Shown here piece by piece: positions 28,988-36,315 of a DNA stretch of 36,315 bases. The stretch covers positions 1 to 36,315 of the forward strand of contig JAIPBW010000032.1 of the NCBI GenBank assembly GCA_021738505.1, written 5' to 3'. The stretch comes from Bacteroidales bacterium (lineage in GTDB: Bacteria > Bacteroidota > Bacteroidia > Bacteroidales > PWNQ01). The notes below the pieces were generated by a model. The model was not told the DNA's origin. It was given only the letters and a program-made list of their open reading frames with translations, and ran no database searches. The position numbers and the translations under genes are program-made. Positions within the stretch are counted from its first letter, which is position 1, and every line of letters starts with the position of its first letter.

Positions 28988-29400
28988 AAGGCTATAAACG
29001 ACAGCTATTTACAAATGTCTATTCACTTGTCAAAGGCATGACCGTTGACGGGACTGCTGTTAGCGTAGGCACGAAAATAGATCAGAACAAAAAGATTTTC
29101 GCACGCTATTATATAAGTAATGATGAAGATATTGGCAGCCGGGATGGTGAAGTCAGGCAGATAGAAATCAGTTTTGATTGTGTCGTTCGCCAGCCTAAGC
29201 ATTTAGGGGATGACAGCAAAGTTGATGACTTGGTTGATCAGATAAAAGACCGGACGCTTCATAAAAACAGTTATTCACTTGACGGCTGGAATGTGGTGGG
29301 GGTTTTTGATAATGGGATACAGACAGACGAGGATGAAACAGAATCAGAATTTTATAACTTAATAATTTACAAACTAGGAATAATAATTGAAAAACTATGA
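28984..29400 (+). CDS. Tail terminator-like protein
   Basis: 138 aa, in the position of the gpU/gp17-type tail terminator between gp10-like and tail-tube genes. GYKRQLFTNVYSLVKGMTVDGT and VRQIEISFDCVVRQPKHLGDD followed by LVDQIKDRTLH fit the alpha/beta fold of that family. The call rests mainly on gene order. Confidence 0.65.
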   Translation: MKGYKRQLFTNVYSLVKGMTVDGTAVSVGTKIDQNKKIFARYYISNDEDIGSRDGEVRQIEISFDCVVRQPKHLGDDSKVDDLVDQIKDRTLHKNSYSLDGWNVVGVFDNGIQTDEDETESEFYNLIIYKLGIIIEKL

Positions 29401-29948
29401 AAAAAAGATTAATGATACTATTGGCGATTGTCGTGGGTTATGTTTTTATATTTGCCACGCCTGTCGGCTACACAAGGCTAGTTAGTGAATTGACCGTACA
29501 AGAAAGGTTAACAACTGGTGCAATTGACCAAACAGTAAAGCATTCAGATTTCAATGAAGTAGTTAATTTTTCGCCGTCTAGTGATACAGTTACCAGCGAC
29601 GTTGACACAGTCTATTCAGCTCAGCTTACGAGTGGATCAACGATTGATCTTACTTCGCTCACAAATACCCTTGGAAACTCTATGGACTTGACAGGCCAGA
29701 GAATTATGGCCGTTAAGTTTAAGAATTTGAGTGAGACCGGAACTGATGTAATTAACATTACTCAAGGGGCTACAAATCCATATCCCTTATTTGGCTCTAC
29801 ATTTTCTTTGGATTTAGAATCGAAGCAAAGCATACTCTATAAATGCGATACAATGCTTACAGACGTGGATGCTTCAAATCTGGGTATTGATTATACTTTA
29901 AATGGCGATACGTTGGGCGTATTGCTTATTTCAGCACGATTGTATTAA
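29397..29948 (+). CDS. Putative virion protein with N-terminal hydrophobic leader
   Basis: 183 aa. MKKRLMILLAIVVGYVFIFA is a signal peptide or membrane anchor, followed by a beta-rich, S/T-rich body (SSDTVTSDVDTVYSAQLTS...) and ending GDTLGVLLISARLY. No family recognised. Lies between tail terminator and tail tube, overlapping the former by ATGA. With 26955 and 35808 it makes three exported-looking proteins in the virion operon. Confidence 0.7.
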   Translation: MKKRLMILLAIVVGYVFIFATPVGYTRLVSELTVQERLTTGAIDQTVKHSDFNEVVNFSPSSDTVTSDVDTVYSAQLTSGSTIDLTSLTNTLGNSMDLTGQRIMAVKFKNLSETGTDVINITQGATNPYPLFGSTFSLDLESKQSILYKCDTMLTDVDASNLGIDYTLNGDTLGVLLISARLY

Positions 29949-29966
29949 TTTAAAAATTAAAATATT

Positions 29967-30395
29967 ATGGCAACGAATTTAGGTGACAAAGTAGCGGTTA
30001 AAGTAGATATAGACAGCAACGAATATATTTTGGTTGGTTTAAGATCTGCGAATCGCACCAGCGAAGTAGAAGAGCAGGACACTACAACCCGTGACTCTTC
30101 TGGAAAACATAACGAAAAAATGCCCGGTTACGTGGATGAATCAATTGAGGTTGAAGGTTTGAGAGTGGAAAATCCATCTTTGGATCGACACACTGTTGAG
30201 AAAATCCATGCTGCACTATTGGCGCGTACTACGTTTACTTGTGTATATGGAGGTACTGAAACAGGCGACACGATTTGGACGTATTCAAACGCTTTTTTCC
30301 AGAGCTTGGAAGAAACTAATGAATACAATACGCCGAGAACGTGGTCAGGGACTATTGCTCTGAGTGGTGAACCTGCTAAAAGCACGGTAGCATAA
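29967..30395 (+). CDS. Major tail (tube) protein
   Basis: 142 aa. GDKVAVKVDIDSNEYILVGLRSANRTSEVEEQDTTTRDSSGKHNEKMPGY has the typical 'G.....V.G..S.....' start of TP901-1-like tail tube proteins, followed by SIEVEGLRVEN and WSGTIALSGEP. Position before the chaperone and tape-measure genes confirms it. It forms the hexameric tube of a long non-contractile tail. Confidence 0.85.
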   Translation: MATNLGDKVAVKVDIDSNEYILVGLRSANRTSEVEEQDTTTRDSSGKHNEKMPGYVDESIEVEGLRVENPSLDRHTVEKIHAALLARTTFTCVYGGTETGDTIWTYSNAFFQSLEETNEYNTPRTWSGTIALSGEPAKSTVA

Positions 30396-30793
30396 TGAGT
30401 GATCATATCGTATATGAAACGATGAGGTTTAGAGCCAAAGGGTTGCATAGGCTTTTTGGCTCTTTTCAAAAAAAGAAGATTGGCTTCACTTTCAATATGC
30501 AAGCATGGCTTATAGCTTGGTCTTATTGGAACGTGCAGCCCGATGAATTTGATGAGTTTGATCAGGAAAAATGGTCAACTTCTCTAATGTATGGGGGAGC
30601 CGTTGAACACGCTATTGTTAATAAACTTAAAATCTTTTATACTTACGAAGATATTAAAGAAGCTGCTGAACGGCTTACGTATAAGCAAGGCAAGCATATT
30701 GGCACGGCCATAGCGAATAGCCAAACGCCGGAATGGTATCAAAAACTGGCAGAGAGTGAGGCAAAAAAAAAGGCCGTTACAAAATCAGGGTAA
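30395..30793 (+). CDS. Tail assembly chaperone, short form (gpG-like)
   Basis: 132 aa, ending ...ESEAKKKAVTKSG. Starts MSDHIVYETMRFRAKGLHRL and contains FNMQAWLIAWSYWNVQPDEFDEFDQEKW. Starts on the stop of the tail-tube gene (TAATG). Just before its end lies a run of nine A residues where a -1 shift gives the long form. Family recognised from position and frameshift layout rather than sequence. Confidence 0.8.
   Translation: MSDHIVYETMRFRAKGLHRLFGSFQKKKIGFTFNMQAWLIAWSYWNVQPDEFDEFDQEKWSTSLMYGGAVEHAIVNKLKIFYTYEDIKEAAERLTYKQGKHIGTAIANSQTPEWYQKLAESEAKKKAVTKSG
30766..30772 (+). promoter_or_regulatory. Programmed -1 ribosomal frameshift site
   Basis: A AAA AAG in the zero frame (within GCAAAAAAAAAGG, 30761-30773) is a classic -1 slippery heptamer. 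The -1 frame is closed upstream by TGA at 30757 and open downstream to 31065, and it has no good start of its own, only TTG at 30847. Confidence 0.85.
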
Positions 30794-31065
30794 AAGACAT
30801 ATATGATAGCGGCTTAGTTGAATGCGGTCTTAGTGAACAGGAATTTTTGCATAATCCACCAAAATATCTTTTACTCAAACAAATGCAGCATCACAGGCAA
30901 ATAGAGAGAGAATGGGAAAGAACACGTATAATTGTCGGTGCTTTAACCGGCAAGAAAGCGTCTAATCTTATTCATCTTGATTTAGATAACCTGAGCAAGC
31001 CAGAAGTAGACTTGCCACAAGAAGAAATTGACCGAACAATAAAAGCCTGGGGGCTTAAAAATTAA
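30772..31065 (+). CDS. Frameshifted C-terminal part of the long tail chaperone (gpGT-like)
   Basis: 97 codons read after the -1 shift, joining 30395-30772 to 30772-31065 for a 223-aa protein. Begins GRYKIRVKDIYDSGLVECGL and includes FLHNPPKYLLLKQMQHHRQIEREWERTRII. As in lambda gpG/gpGT, the extra domain should bind the tape measure protein and recruit tail-tube subunits. The TTG at 30847 would miss the first 25 residues and is unlikely. Confidence 0.8.
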   Translation, partial: GRYKIRVKDIYDSGLVECGLSEQEFLHNPPKYLLLKQMQHHRQIEREWERTRIIVGALTGKKASNLIHLDLDNLSKPEVDLPQEEIDRTIKAWGLKN

Positions 31066-31070
31066 TATAT

Positions 31071-33056
31071 ATGGCTAATATAGTAGGTCGTTTGAAAGCA
31101 ACGTTAAGGCTTGATAAATCCCGCTACGAAAAAGGCATGAAAAATGCCCGGCGTAGATCATCTAAAGTATTATCAGGACTTAAAAGTCAAGCCCTGAAAG
31201 TTGGCGGCGCTATTGCCGGGGCCTTTGCTCTTAAAGGAATTGTTAGGTCAATAAACCAGACTGCCAAATTTGGTGACGAGATGGCGAAACTATCAAAACA
31301 GACTGGATTCGCTGTTGAAACAATTCAAAAATACCGTTTTGCTGCTGAACGTTCCGGGGTTTCTTCTCAAAAACTCAATACCATATTACAGGTTTTTCAA
31401 AAACGTCTTGGTGAACTCAAAGCCGGGACCGGTTCGCTTCATACCCGCCTTAAAAAACTTGACCCTCAGTTTATGAAGCAACTGAAAGCCACAAATGACA
31501 CAAATGAGGCTTTCAGAATGTATGTTAATCGTGTCTCCCAGGTTTCCGATAAATCTACACAGGCCGCTTTTGCTCAGGCTGCTTTCTCTCGTACTGGCAT
31601 CGAGATGACAAGGATGATGCAGGGTGGAACACAGGAACTTGACAAATTAGGTCAAAAAGCAGAAGAAACAGGTGGCATAATATCAGGTAAAACAGCGGCG
31701 GCAAGCGAGGATTATGTAGATAAGCTCACTGACATGAAAATGGCAATGACAGGAGTCAAAACTGTTCTCCTAGAAACCTTCATGCCATTGTTTAAAGATT
31801 TGATTGATAGATTTAAAAACCTTGCTAAATGGCTTAAAGAAAATCGTGAATCCATTACGAAATGGGTTAAAATCATTGGCTCTGCTGTTGGAGTACTTGG
31901 AACAGTAAGGATTGCTATGATTGCCTTTAATGCTGTTTTAGCTGCTAATCCTATTGGCCTTGTCATTACAGCACTTGCCGGGTTAGTTGCTGCCTTTCGT
32001 GCTGCCTGGAAAAATTCAGAGACTTTCCGAAATTTTTTCAAAAAACTTTGGATACGGATAAAACAATATAGCACTGCTGCCTGGGATGCTGTTAAGACTT
32101 ATTTTGGATCAATTGGTACTGTACTCAGGACAATAGGAAAAGCAATTGGACAGGTATTTAAAGGGCAATTCAAAAAAGCTAAAGATACTATAAAAAGCGG
32201 CTTTAAAAATCTTGTATCTGACTTCGCTACAATTGGTAAAGATGCAAAAGAAAAGGCACAAAAAGAATTAAAAGAACTGGAAACTGATCCTGTTGATAAA
32301 AATAAAGCCGCTGAAGCTGCAAAAGATATAGGTGAAGAAGTTGGTAAGTCCTATGCAGATGGGGTGAAAGATGGGATTAAAAAACCTGGAGCAATATCAA
32401 CAAAGGATATGCTTGGACCTATTGTATCGGCCAGTGAGGCAAGAAAAGAAACAGATTTTGACATTTCAATGGGAGGATTAATTCCTGATGATGCTGGAAT
32501 GAAAATTCAAAAGACAAAGGATAATCTTAAAGATTATTCTAACATGATAATTAAAGCTCAGAATGATACAAGCCTGCTTGGTAGTATATCAAAGAAAGCT
32601 TTCCAGGGCATGAGTAATTCATTGCAAGAAGCCCTTTCAAACGGCAAAAATATCCTTGACAGTTTTGGCAAATTCTTTATTGATATGCTTAAAAGTTTAA
32701 TTATTAAACTTGCTGCTGCTGCCGCTGCTGCTTTCGCCCTTTCCTTATTGCTTGGTGGAACGGGACTGATGAAAGTTGGAGGATCAGCATTAAAGGGACT
32801 TGGTAAAGGTGGTTTTGGACAAGCATTTAAGGCGTTAGGTGGTTTTGGTATGCAAGAGGGCGGTATTGTCCCATCTGGATTTCCTAATGATTCTTTCCCG
32901 GCACGACTGACATCAGGTGAAGTCGTGCTTAATCAAAAACAACTCAGAAATTTAGGACGCCAGCAAAGAGGTTATATAGCAAAAACAGAAATATCAATGC
33001 GGAAATTGAAAATAGGATTGGAAGAAGAAGGAAAATCATCTGAAAGATTTGAATAA
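31071..33056 (+). CDS. Tape measure protein
   Basis: 661 aa. The start GRLKATLRLDKSRYEKGMKNARRRSSKV is the usual phage tape-measure N-terminus ('L....D.S.F..G...A'). Next come GGAIAGAFALKGIVRSINQTAKFGDEMAKLSKQTGF, two hydrophobic regions (about 275-310 and 540-565), long helical segments and a C-terminus with EGGIVPSGFPNDSFPARLTSGEVVLN, the common tape-measure end motif. At roughly 0.15 nm per residue the tail would be about 100 nm. Confidence 0.92.
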   Translation: MANIVGRLKATLRLDKSRYEKGMKNARRRSSKVLSGLKSQALKVGGAIAGAFALKGIVRSINQTAKFGDEMAKLSKQTGFAVETIQKYRFAAERSGVSSQKLNTILQVFQKRLGELKAGTGSLHTRLKKLDPQFMKQLKATNDTNEAFRMYVNRVSQVSDKSTQAAFAQAAFSRTGIEMTRMMQGGTQELDKLGQKAEETGGIISGKTAAASEDYVDKLTDMKMAMTGVKTVLLETFMPLFKDLIDRFKNLAKWLKENRESITKWVKIIGSAVGVLGTVRIAMIAFNAVLAANPIGLVITALAGLVAAFRAAWKNSETFRNFFKKLWIRIKQYSTAAWDAVKTYFGSIGTVLRTIGKAIGQVFKGQFKKAKDTIKSGFKNLVSDFATIGKDAKEKAQKELKELETDPVDKNKAAEAAKDIGEEVGKSYADGVKDGIKKPGAISTKDMLGPIVSASEARKETDFDISMGGLIPDDAGMKIQKTKDNLKDYSNMIIKAQNDTSLLGSISKKAFQGMSNSLQEALSNGKNILDSFGKFFIDMLKSLIIKLAAAAAAAFALSLLLGGTGLMKVGGSALKGLGKGGFGQAFKALGGFGMQEGGIVPSGFPNDSFPARLTSGEVVLNQKQLRNLGRQQRGYIAKTEISMRKLKIGLEEEGKSSERFE

Positions 33057-35434
33057 TGGCATACGGAGATAAATATTATCTTAAATATAAGGATATTAAA
33101 GGCAATCCTTTAAAGCTTGTCATTCAGAAAGATGGGTACAGTGGAGCAACATCTTACCTTACTGGTTCCGGGGTACCTGTCACGTTAGAATATTCCGGCG
33201 AAGATACAAATAAATATGACAGAAATACATTTGGTAGTCGCTTGGTAGCAGAGATTTGGGAGCTTACTCAGGATCAATACAGCGAATTTCAAAACGCCGA
33301 TGACAGGCAGTTTAAATTTATCTTAAAAGGCGCAACAGGCAGCACTACGAAATATACAGGTTATTTTGAGATAACTTCTTTGAGTAGTACAGTTAGACAT
33401 TATAGTTATCTTGAATTAGACGGATTCATTACTTATGATAATATCAAAATAACCGATGATTATCCGAAAGTCAGAATCAAGATCGGAGGAGTTGTTAAAG
33501 CTACTTATTCTCCTTACACAAATAGTAACACAAATATATCAGGGGAATCAGTTCTTAACACACTTATAGGGAAACTTAACGATAACGACAGCACCTTTGA
33601 GGGAGAGGATACATCAGGAAACGACCTTTTAGACAAAATTATAAAAAATGATTCTTTTGTTTTTGGCAGCGAAACGAATTTTGAAAGATACAATGCTTCT
33701 ACATCGAGTTGGAATCCTGTATACACGGATTTTTTCACTCCAGGGGACACAGGGGACACACTCACACTTCAGGTTGACGATGGAGTTGTTAAAAATCTTG
33801 CCTCTATTACTCTGACAAGCAATGACACAATATCTTCTATTATAGCCGATTGCATCAATCAGATCAACAATTCAGGATATGATTATGAAGCAGAACTTAA
33901 TGAGACAAATTCAAATAAAATTAATATAACTTACATAGGCTCAGGCGATGCTAATTCTTATACGCTTCAATATTCAGAAGATGGGACTTGGGGTGTTAAT
34001 ATATCAGGTATGACAGGAACATCAGTTAGTACTGATACAATCTATTGGAAAGGTTATAATATCGCCGGGCTCTCAATAAAAAGCTCAATGACAGCCCCTA
34101 ATTTATTAAGTCTGGAAGCGACGGATGGACTAGGTGATCTGAAAACCAGAGAGTATGACGCTGGATCAGGTTGGATAAAAAAGATTAAAGTTATTGCTAG
34201 CTGTCTTCAGGAAACAGGGTTGAAATTACCTATTAATTGTATGATTAACCTGTACGAAAATAACATGAATTCAACGGATTCAGATGATCCACTGGATCAG
34301 GCTTATGTTAAACAAGAATCTGTTGCAGGCCTTAATTGCAGGGAAATATTAGAACGCCTTATTATGCCATACGGAGCTGAACTTAGGCAATCGCAAGGAC
34401 AATGGTGGATAAGAAAACTCAAAGATACCGGTTCTATAAATTATCGGAAATTTGGTTATAATGGAGACTACATAAGTAATTCAAGTATTAATGATCAGAT
34501 TAAAATTGGATCTGTTACGGATTATAGAAGCGGAACGCACGGAGTTAACTTAAATCGAGATGGAGAAATAAAAGTAGAGCCTGGAATTAAAGAACTAATT
34601 TACAAACAAGATTATGGTAAAAAAGATCAATTGCTTAAAGATCCTTCTTTTACTATCTTCAATACATCTGGAAATCTTATATTCTGGAACGGAGACACGG
34701 ATTATTCACAAAATGATGACGGATTATTAGCCTTTGGTTCGATAGATACAAAGATATATCAGGAAATTGATGTTATAAAAAAAGATGTGGAGTTTTCAAT
34801 TACTTTTTCGGGTCATATCGAAATTAAATTGATCTTAAATAATTATTATTTTATGACCCGAAACGGTGGTTATGAAGAGTCCGAGGAAGTTATTAATATT
34901 GATGAATCTGAGGAGATTACAATAAGCTGGAATTTGCCTTTAAGTGTTCTGGAAGCCGGGACATTGAAGGTAGTGATAACAGCAAAATCATCTGATCTCG
35001 TGATAAAAGAGATTAATATAGATGCTGCAACGGGAACATACGTAGAGGGACTAAGTCAAAAAAAATATGATGATTCTGTTTCTGGCTATCGGCAGGAAAG
35101 AGAGCCATTCCAATTCTATTTTGGCGATGTGCCAAGCTCAGATTGGGCGCCATATAAATATCTTAATATCATAACCTTGTCAGCCGGAGATACACAAACA
35201 TCTGCATGGGGGACAAATTCAAAAAAATTAATCGATATAACAACAGATGAAATGATCAATGAACTGGCAACGAAGAGCGAAATAATAAAAGGCACTTTCA
35301 TTTTTGCTGGTTTTGTAAATGCAAAACACATTATGTATAACAAGTGGAGCGGAAAATATTATAAGCTGGCAGGTGGTGTCTATAACACAAAGAAAATGAT
35401 TTTTGAAGGCAAATGGATAGAAACAGCTAAATAA
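33056..35434 (+). CDS. Distal tail / tail-tip hub protein
   Basis: 792 aa. The N-terminal YLKYKDIKGNPLKLVIQKDGYSGATSYLTGSGVPVTLEYSGED is a distal-tail-like beta domain that begins many tail proteins of Bacteroidota phages. Middle (about 380-460) KIKVIASCLQETGLKLPINCMINLYENN and LEDRLIMPYGAELRQSQGQWWIRKL-like text (here LERLIMPYGAELRQSQGQWW) look like a hub domain; the rest is beta-rich, with carbohydrate-binding-like stretches. Position after the tape measure indicates a tail-tip component. Confidence 0.7.
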   Translation: MAYGDKYYLKYKDIKGNPLKLVIQKDGYSGATSYLTGSGVPVTLEYSGEDTNKYDRNTFGSRLVAEIWELTQDQYSEFQNADDRQFKFILKGATGSTTKYTGYFEITSLSSTVRHYSYLELDGFITYDNIKITDDYPKVRIKIGGVVKATYSPYTNSNTNISGESVLNTLIGKLNDNDSTFEGEDTSGNDLLDKIIKNDSFVFGSETNFERYNASTSSWNPVYTDFFTPGDTGDTLTLQVDDGVVKNLASITLTSNDTISSIIADCINQINNSGYDYEAELNETNSNKINITYIGSGDANSYTLQYSEDGTWGVNISGMTGTSVSTDTIYWKGYNIAGLSIKSSMTAPNLLSLEATDGLGDLKTREYDAGSGWIKKIKVIASCLQETGLKLPINCMINLYENNMNSTDSDDPLDQAYVKQESVAGLNCREILERLIMPYGAELRQSQGQWWIRKLKDTGSINYRKFGYNGDYISNSSINDQIKIGSVTDYRSGTHGVNLNRDGEIKVEPGIKELIYKQDYGKKDQLLKDPSFTIFNTSGNLIFWNGDTDYSQNDDGLLAFGSIDTKIYQEIDVIKKDVEFSITFSGHIEIKLILNNYYFMTRNGGYEESEEVINIDESEEITISWNLPLSVLEAGTLKVVITAKSSDLVIKEINIDAATGTYVEGLSQKKYDDSVSGYRQEREPFQFYFGDVPSSDWAPYKYLNIITLSAGDTQTSAWGTNSKKLIDITTDEMINELATKSEIIKGTFIFAGFVNAKHIMYNKWSGKYYKLAGGVYNTKKMIFEGKWIETAK

Positions 35435-35811
35435 TGGCAATAGTAACAGAAGATAGATTATATCAGGGCAACCCCAGGGGCGTTGGAGTTTACAATTCCG
35501 ACAGGTCAAGTTATGACAGTGGTGGGGGTGGCATTACTGAGATCCCGGACAAATATGTTACTAAATCTGAACTTTCAAACGCTATACAAGGTGTAACAGG
35601 TACTTTTATCGGAAATGATCTGACTAATTATCAGATTACTCTCACTCATGATTTAAAACGCAAGCCAGTTGGATTTGATCTGTATCAAAATGGTAAATTA
35701 ATTGATCCATCAAATTATAAACTTGATAGCGGAAACAGTACGACTTATGCGGTGCTGACTTTGAGTTATCCATTTAATGAATCAGACGAATTTGAATATA
35801 AATTTTTATGA
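35434..35811 (+). CDS. 125-aa tail protein, fibre-attachment candidate
   Basis: Short N-terminal tail-binding region (MAIVTEDRLYQGNPRGVGVY), glycine linker (SGGGG), then a compact beta domain ending YPFNESDEFEYKFL. Starts with TAATG coupling to the hub gene and overlaps the fibre start by ATGA, so it probably links fibre and tail tip. No family recognised. Confidence 0.65.
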   Translation: MAIVTEDRLYQGNPRGVGVYNSDRSSYDSGGGGITEIPDKYVTKSELSNAIQGVTGTFIGNDLTNYQITLTHDLKRKPVGFDLYQNGKLIDPSNYKLDSGNSTTYAVLTLSYPFNESDEFEYKFL

Positions 35812-36315
35812 AAAAACTATTAACTATACTACTATTTTTGGCAGCCAGCCTAATACAGGCCCAGGATACACTGCCTGATACCTATTCAGACCCGTTTTAC
35901 GGGCCACGCTATTTCGTGTCTATGGATGCTGCGGACACAGCTGCATTGCATTACAACGGCGATACATTGATTTGGACATCTAATGATAGTCTGAATTACA
36001 GGTATATAAAAGATTCTTTGATTGTCTCCGGGAATCTAGATGTTGAAAATCAACTCTCAGAACAATCCAACCGAGTAGCCACACGTGTATGGTCTACCCT
36101 TCAAAATGTCACAGATGCAGGGAATATTACGACAAATAATATTTCAACCGGTCAAATAGACATAGGCGATAATCGACTTATCAATAACGGTGAATACATT
36201 ACTGTCACTGATAAAAACAAAACTCACGTATATGCAAGCGATAATATGGCTAGTTATCTTATACATCAAGATAGAGTGTGGGATGGATCAGCTTGGATAG
36301 GGACACATAATTACG
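35808..36315 (+). CDS. Tail fibre, N-terminal part (continues at base 1)
   Basis: Starts with ATG overlapping the previous stop (ATGA). Residues 1-20 are a strong Sec signal peptide (MKKLLTILLFLAASLIQAQ, probable cleavage after QA). Mature part: DTLPDTYSDPFYGPRYFVSM then SLNYRYIKDSLIVSGNLDVE, SEQSNRVATRVW and ITTNNISTGQIDIGDNRLIN, repetitive beta motifs. It has no stop before the window end; 123 codons lie before base 36177, which equals base 1. Confidence 0.88.
   Translation, partial: MKKLLTILLFLAASLIQAQDTLPDTYSDPFYGPRYFVSMDAADTAALHYNGDTLIWTSNDSLNYRYIKDSLIVSGNLDVENQLSEQSNRVATRVWSTLQNVTDAGNITTNNISTGQIDIGDNRLINNGEYITVTDKNKTHVYASDNMASYLIHQDRVWDGSAWIGTHNY
36177..36315. repeat. Terminal direct repeat, right copy
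   Basis: Exact copy of bases 1-139. Removing one copy closes the circle at 36,176 bp and restores one fibre gene of about 1276 codons. Confidence 0.95.

Noticed and set aside
30847-31065. Independent gene starting with TTG
   Set aside because: TTG has no supporting leader and the -1 slippery site provides a better explanation.
1-36315. Alternative genetic code (stop reassignment) because of the internal TAA at 13790
   Set aside because: TAA, TAG and TGA all end clear genes throughout, so one internal stop is better seen as a mutation.
1-36315. tRNA or other standard RNA genes
   Set aside because: No cloverleaf with TTCRA loop and acceptor stem was noticed by eye; a tRNAscan run would settle it.

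Overview
The window is almost certainly one complete circularly assembled genome of a tailed phage (siphovirus) infecting a member of the Bacteroidota. The last 139 bases (36177-36315) repeat the first 139 exactly, so the molecule is about 36,176 bp and the tail-fibre gene runs across the artificial ends. Host evidence: AT-rich DNA, Sec signal peptides ending in 'AQ', promoters with a TATATTTG -7 box and an upstream TTTG box, mostly AT-rich leaders without Shine-Dalgarno sequences, and Bacteroidota-style repetitive fibre domains. I see no integrase, partition gene or recognisable repressor, so a lytic life style is likely but not proven. No tRNA, rRNA, CRISPR array or insertion sequence was found. 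TAA, TAG and TGA all end genes, so the code is standard.

Layout. (1) 35808-36176 plus 1-3462, rightward: tail fibre with signal peptide, eleven 48-bp repeats and a C-terminal beta-propeller. (2) 3476-5555, rightward: lysis region (XhlA-like protein, lysozyme-like protein, holin-like membrane protein, terminator, spanin-like protein). (3) 5552-19985, leftward: early region of about 40 small genes. Recognisable members are a PAPS-reductase-like PP-loop protein, an SSB-like protein with a DDDLPF tip, a VRR-NUC-like nuclease, a YqaJ exonuclease with a Rad52-type annealing protein, a stand-alone DnaA domain IV protein, an Imm5-like protein, a DNA methyltransferase, a DnaB-type helicase, a winged-helix replication protein and, first in the operon, an HTH protein. 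(4) About 20000-20160: divergent control region. (5) 20164-35811, rightward: packaging, head and tail genes in the standard siphovirus order (TerS, TerL, portal, MuF, Com-like zinc protein, protease, HK97 capsid, connectors, tail terminator, tail tube, frameshifted chaperone, tape measure, distal tail proteins).

Most genes abut or overlap by ATGA or TAATG, indicating long coupled operons. I add about 17 small genes or relics that are easily missed, most of them supported by such junctions or by recognisable motifs.

Most worth a second look: (a) 7565-8228, where two small genes are each enclosed by perfect 15-bp inverted repeats, one repeat copy being split by a long hairpin, with more tandem hairpins at 9061-9168, which looks like a cassette-type gene-shuffling zone; (b) Sec signal peptides on three proteins encoded inside the virion operon; (c) decay or duplication traces: an in-frame TAA in a 114-codon gene, a truncated DnaA-IV paralogue beside a duplicated promoter, a 26-aa helicase-like remnant, and an 11-bp tandem repeat inside the replication-protein gene. 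All function calls come from reading the sequence; no database search was possible.
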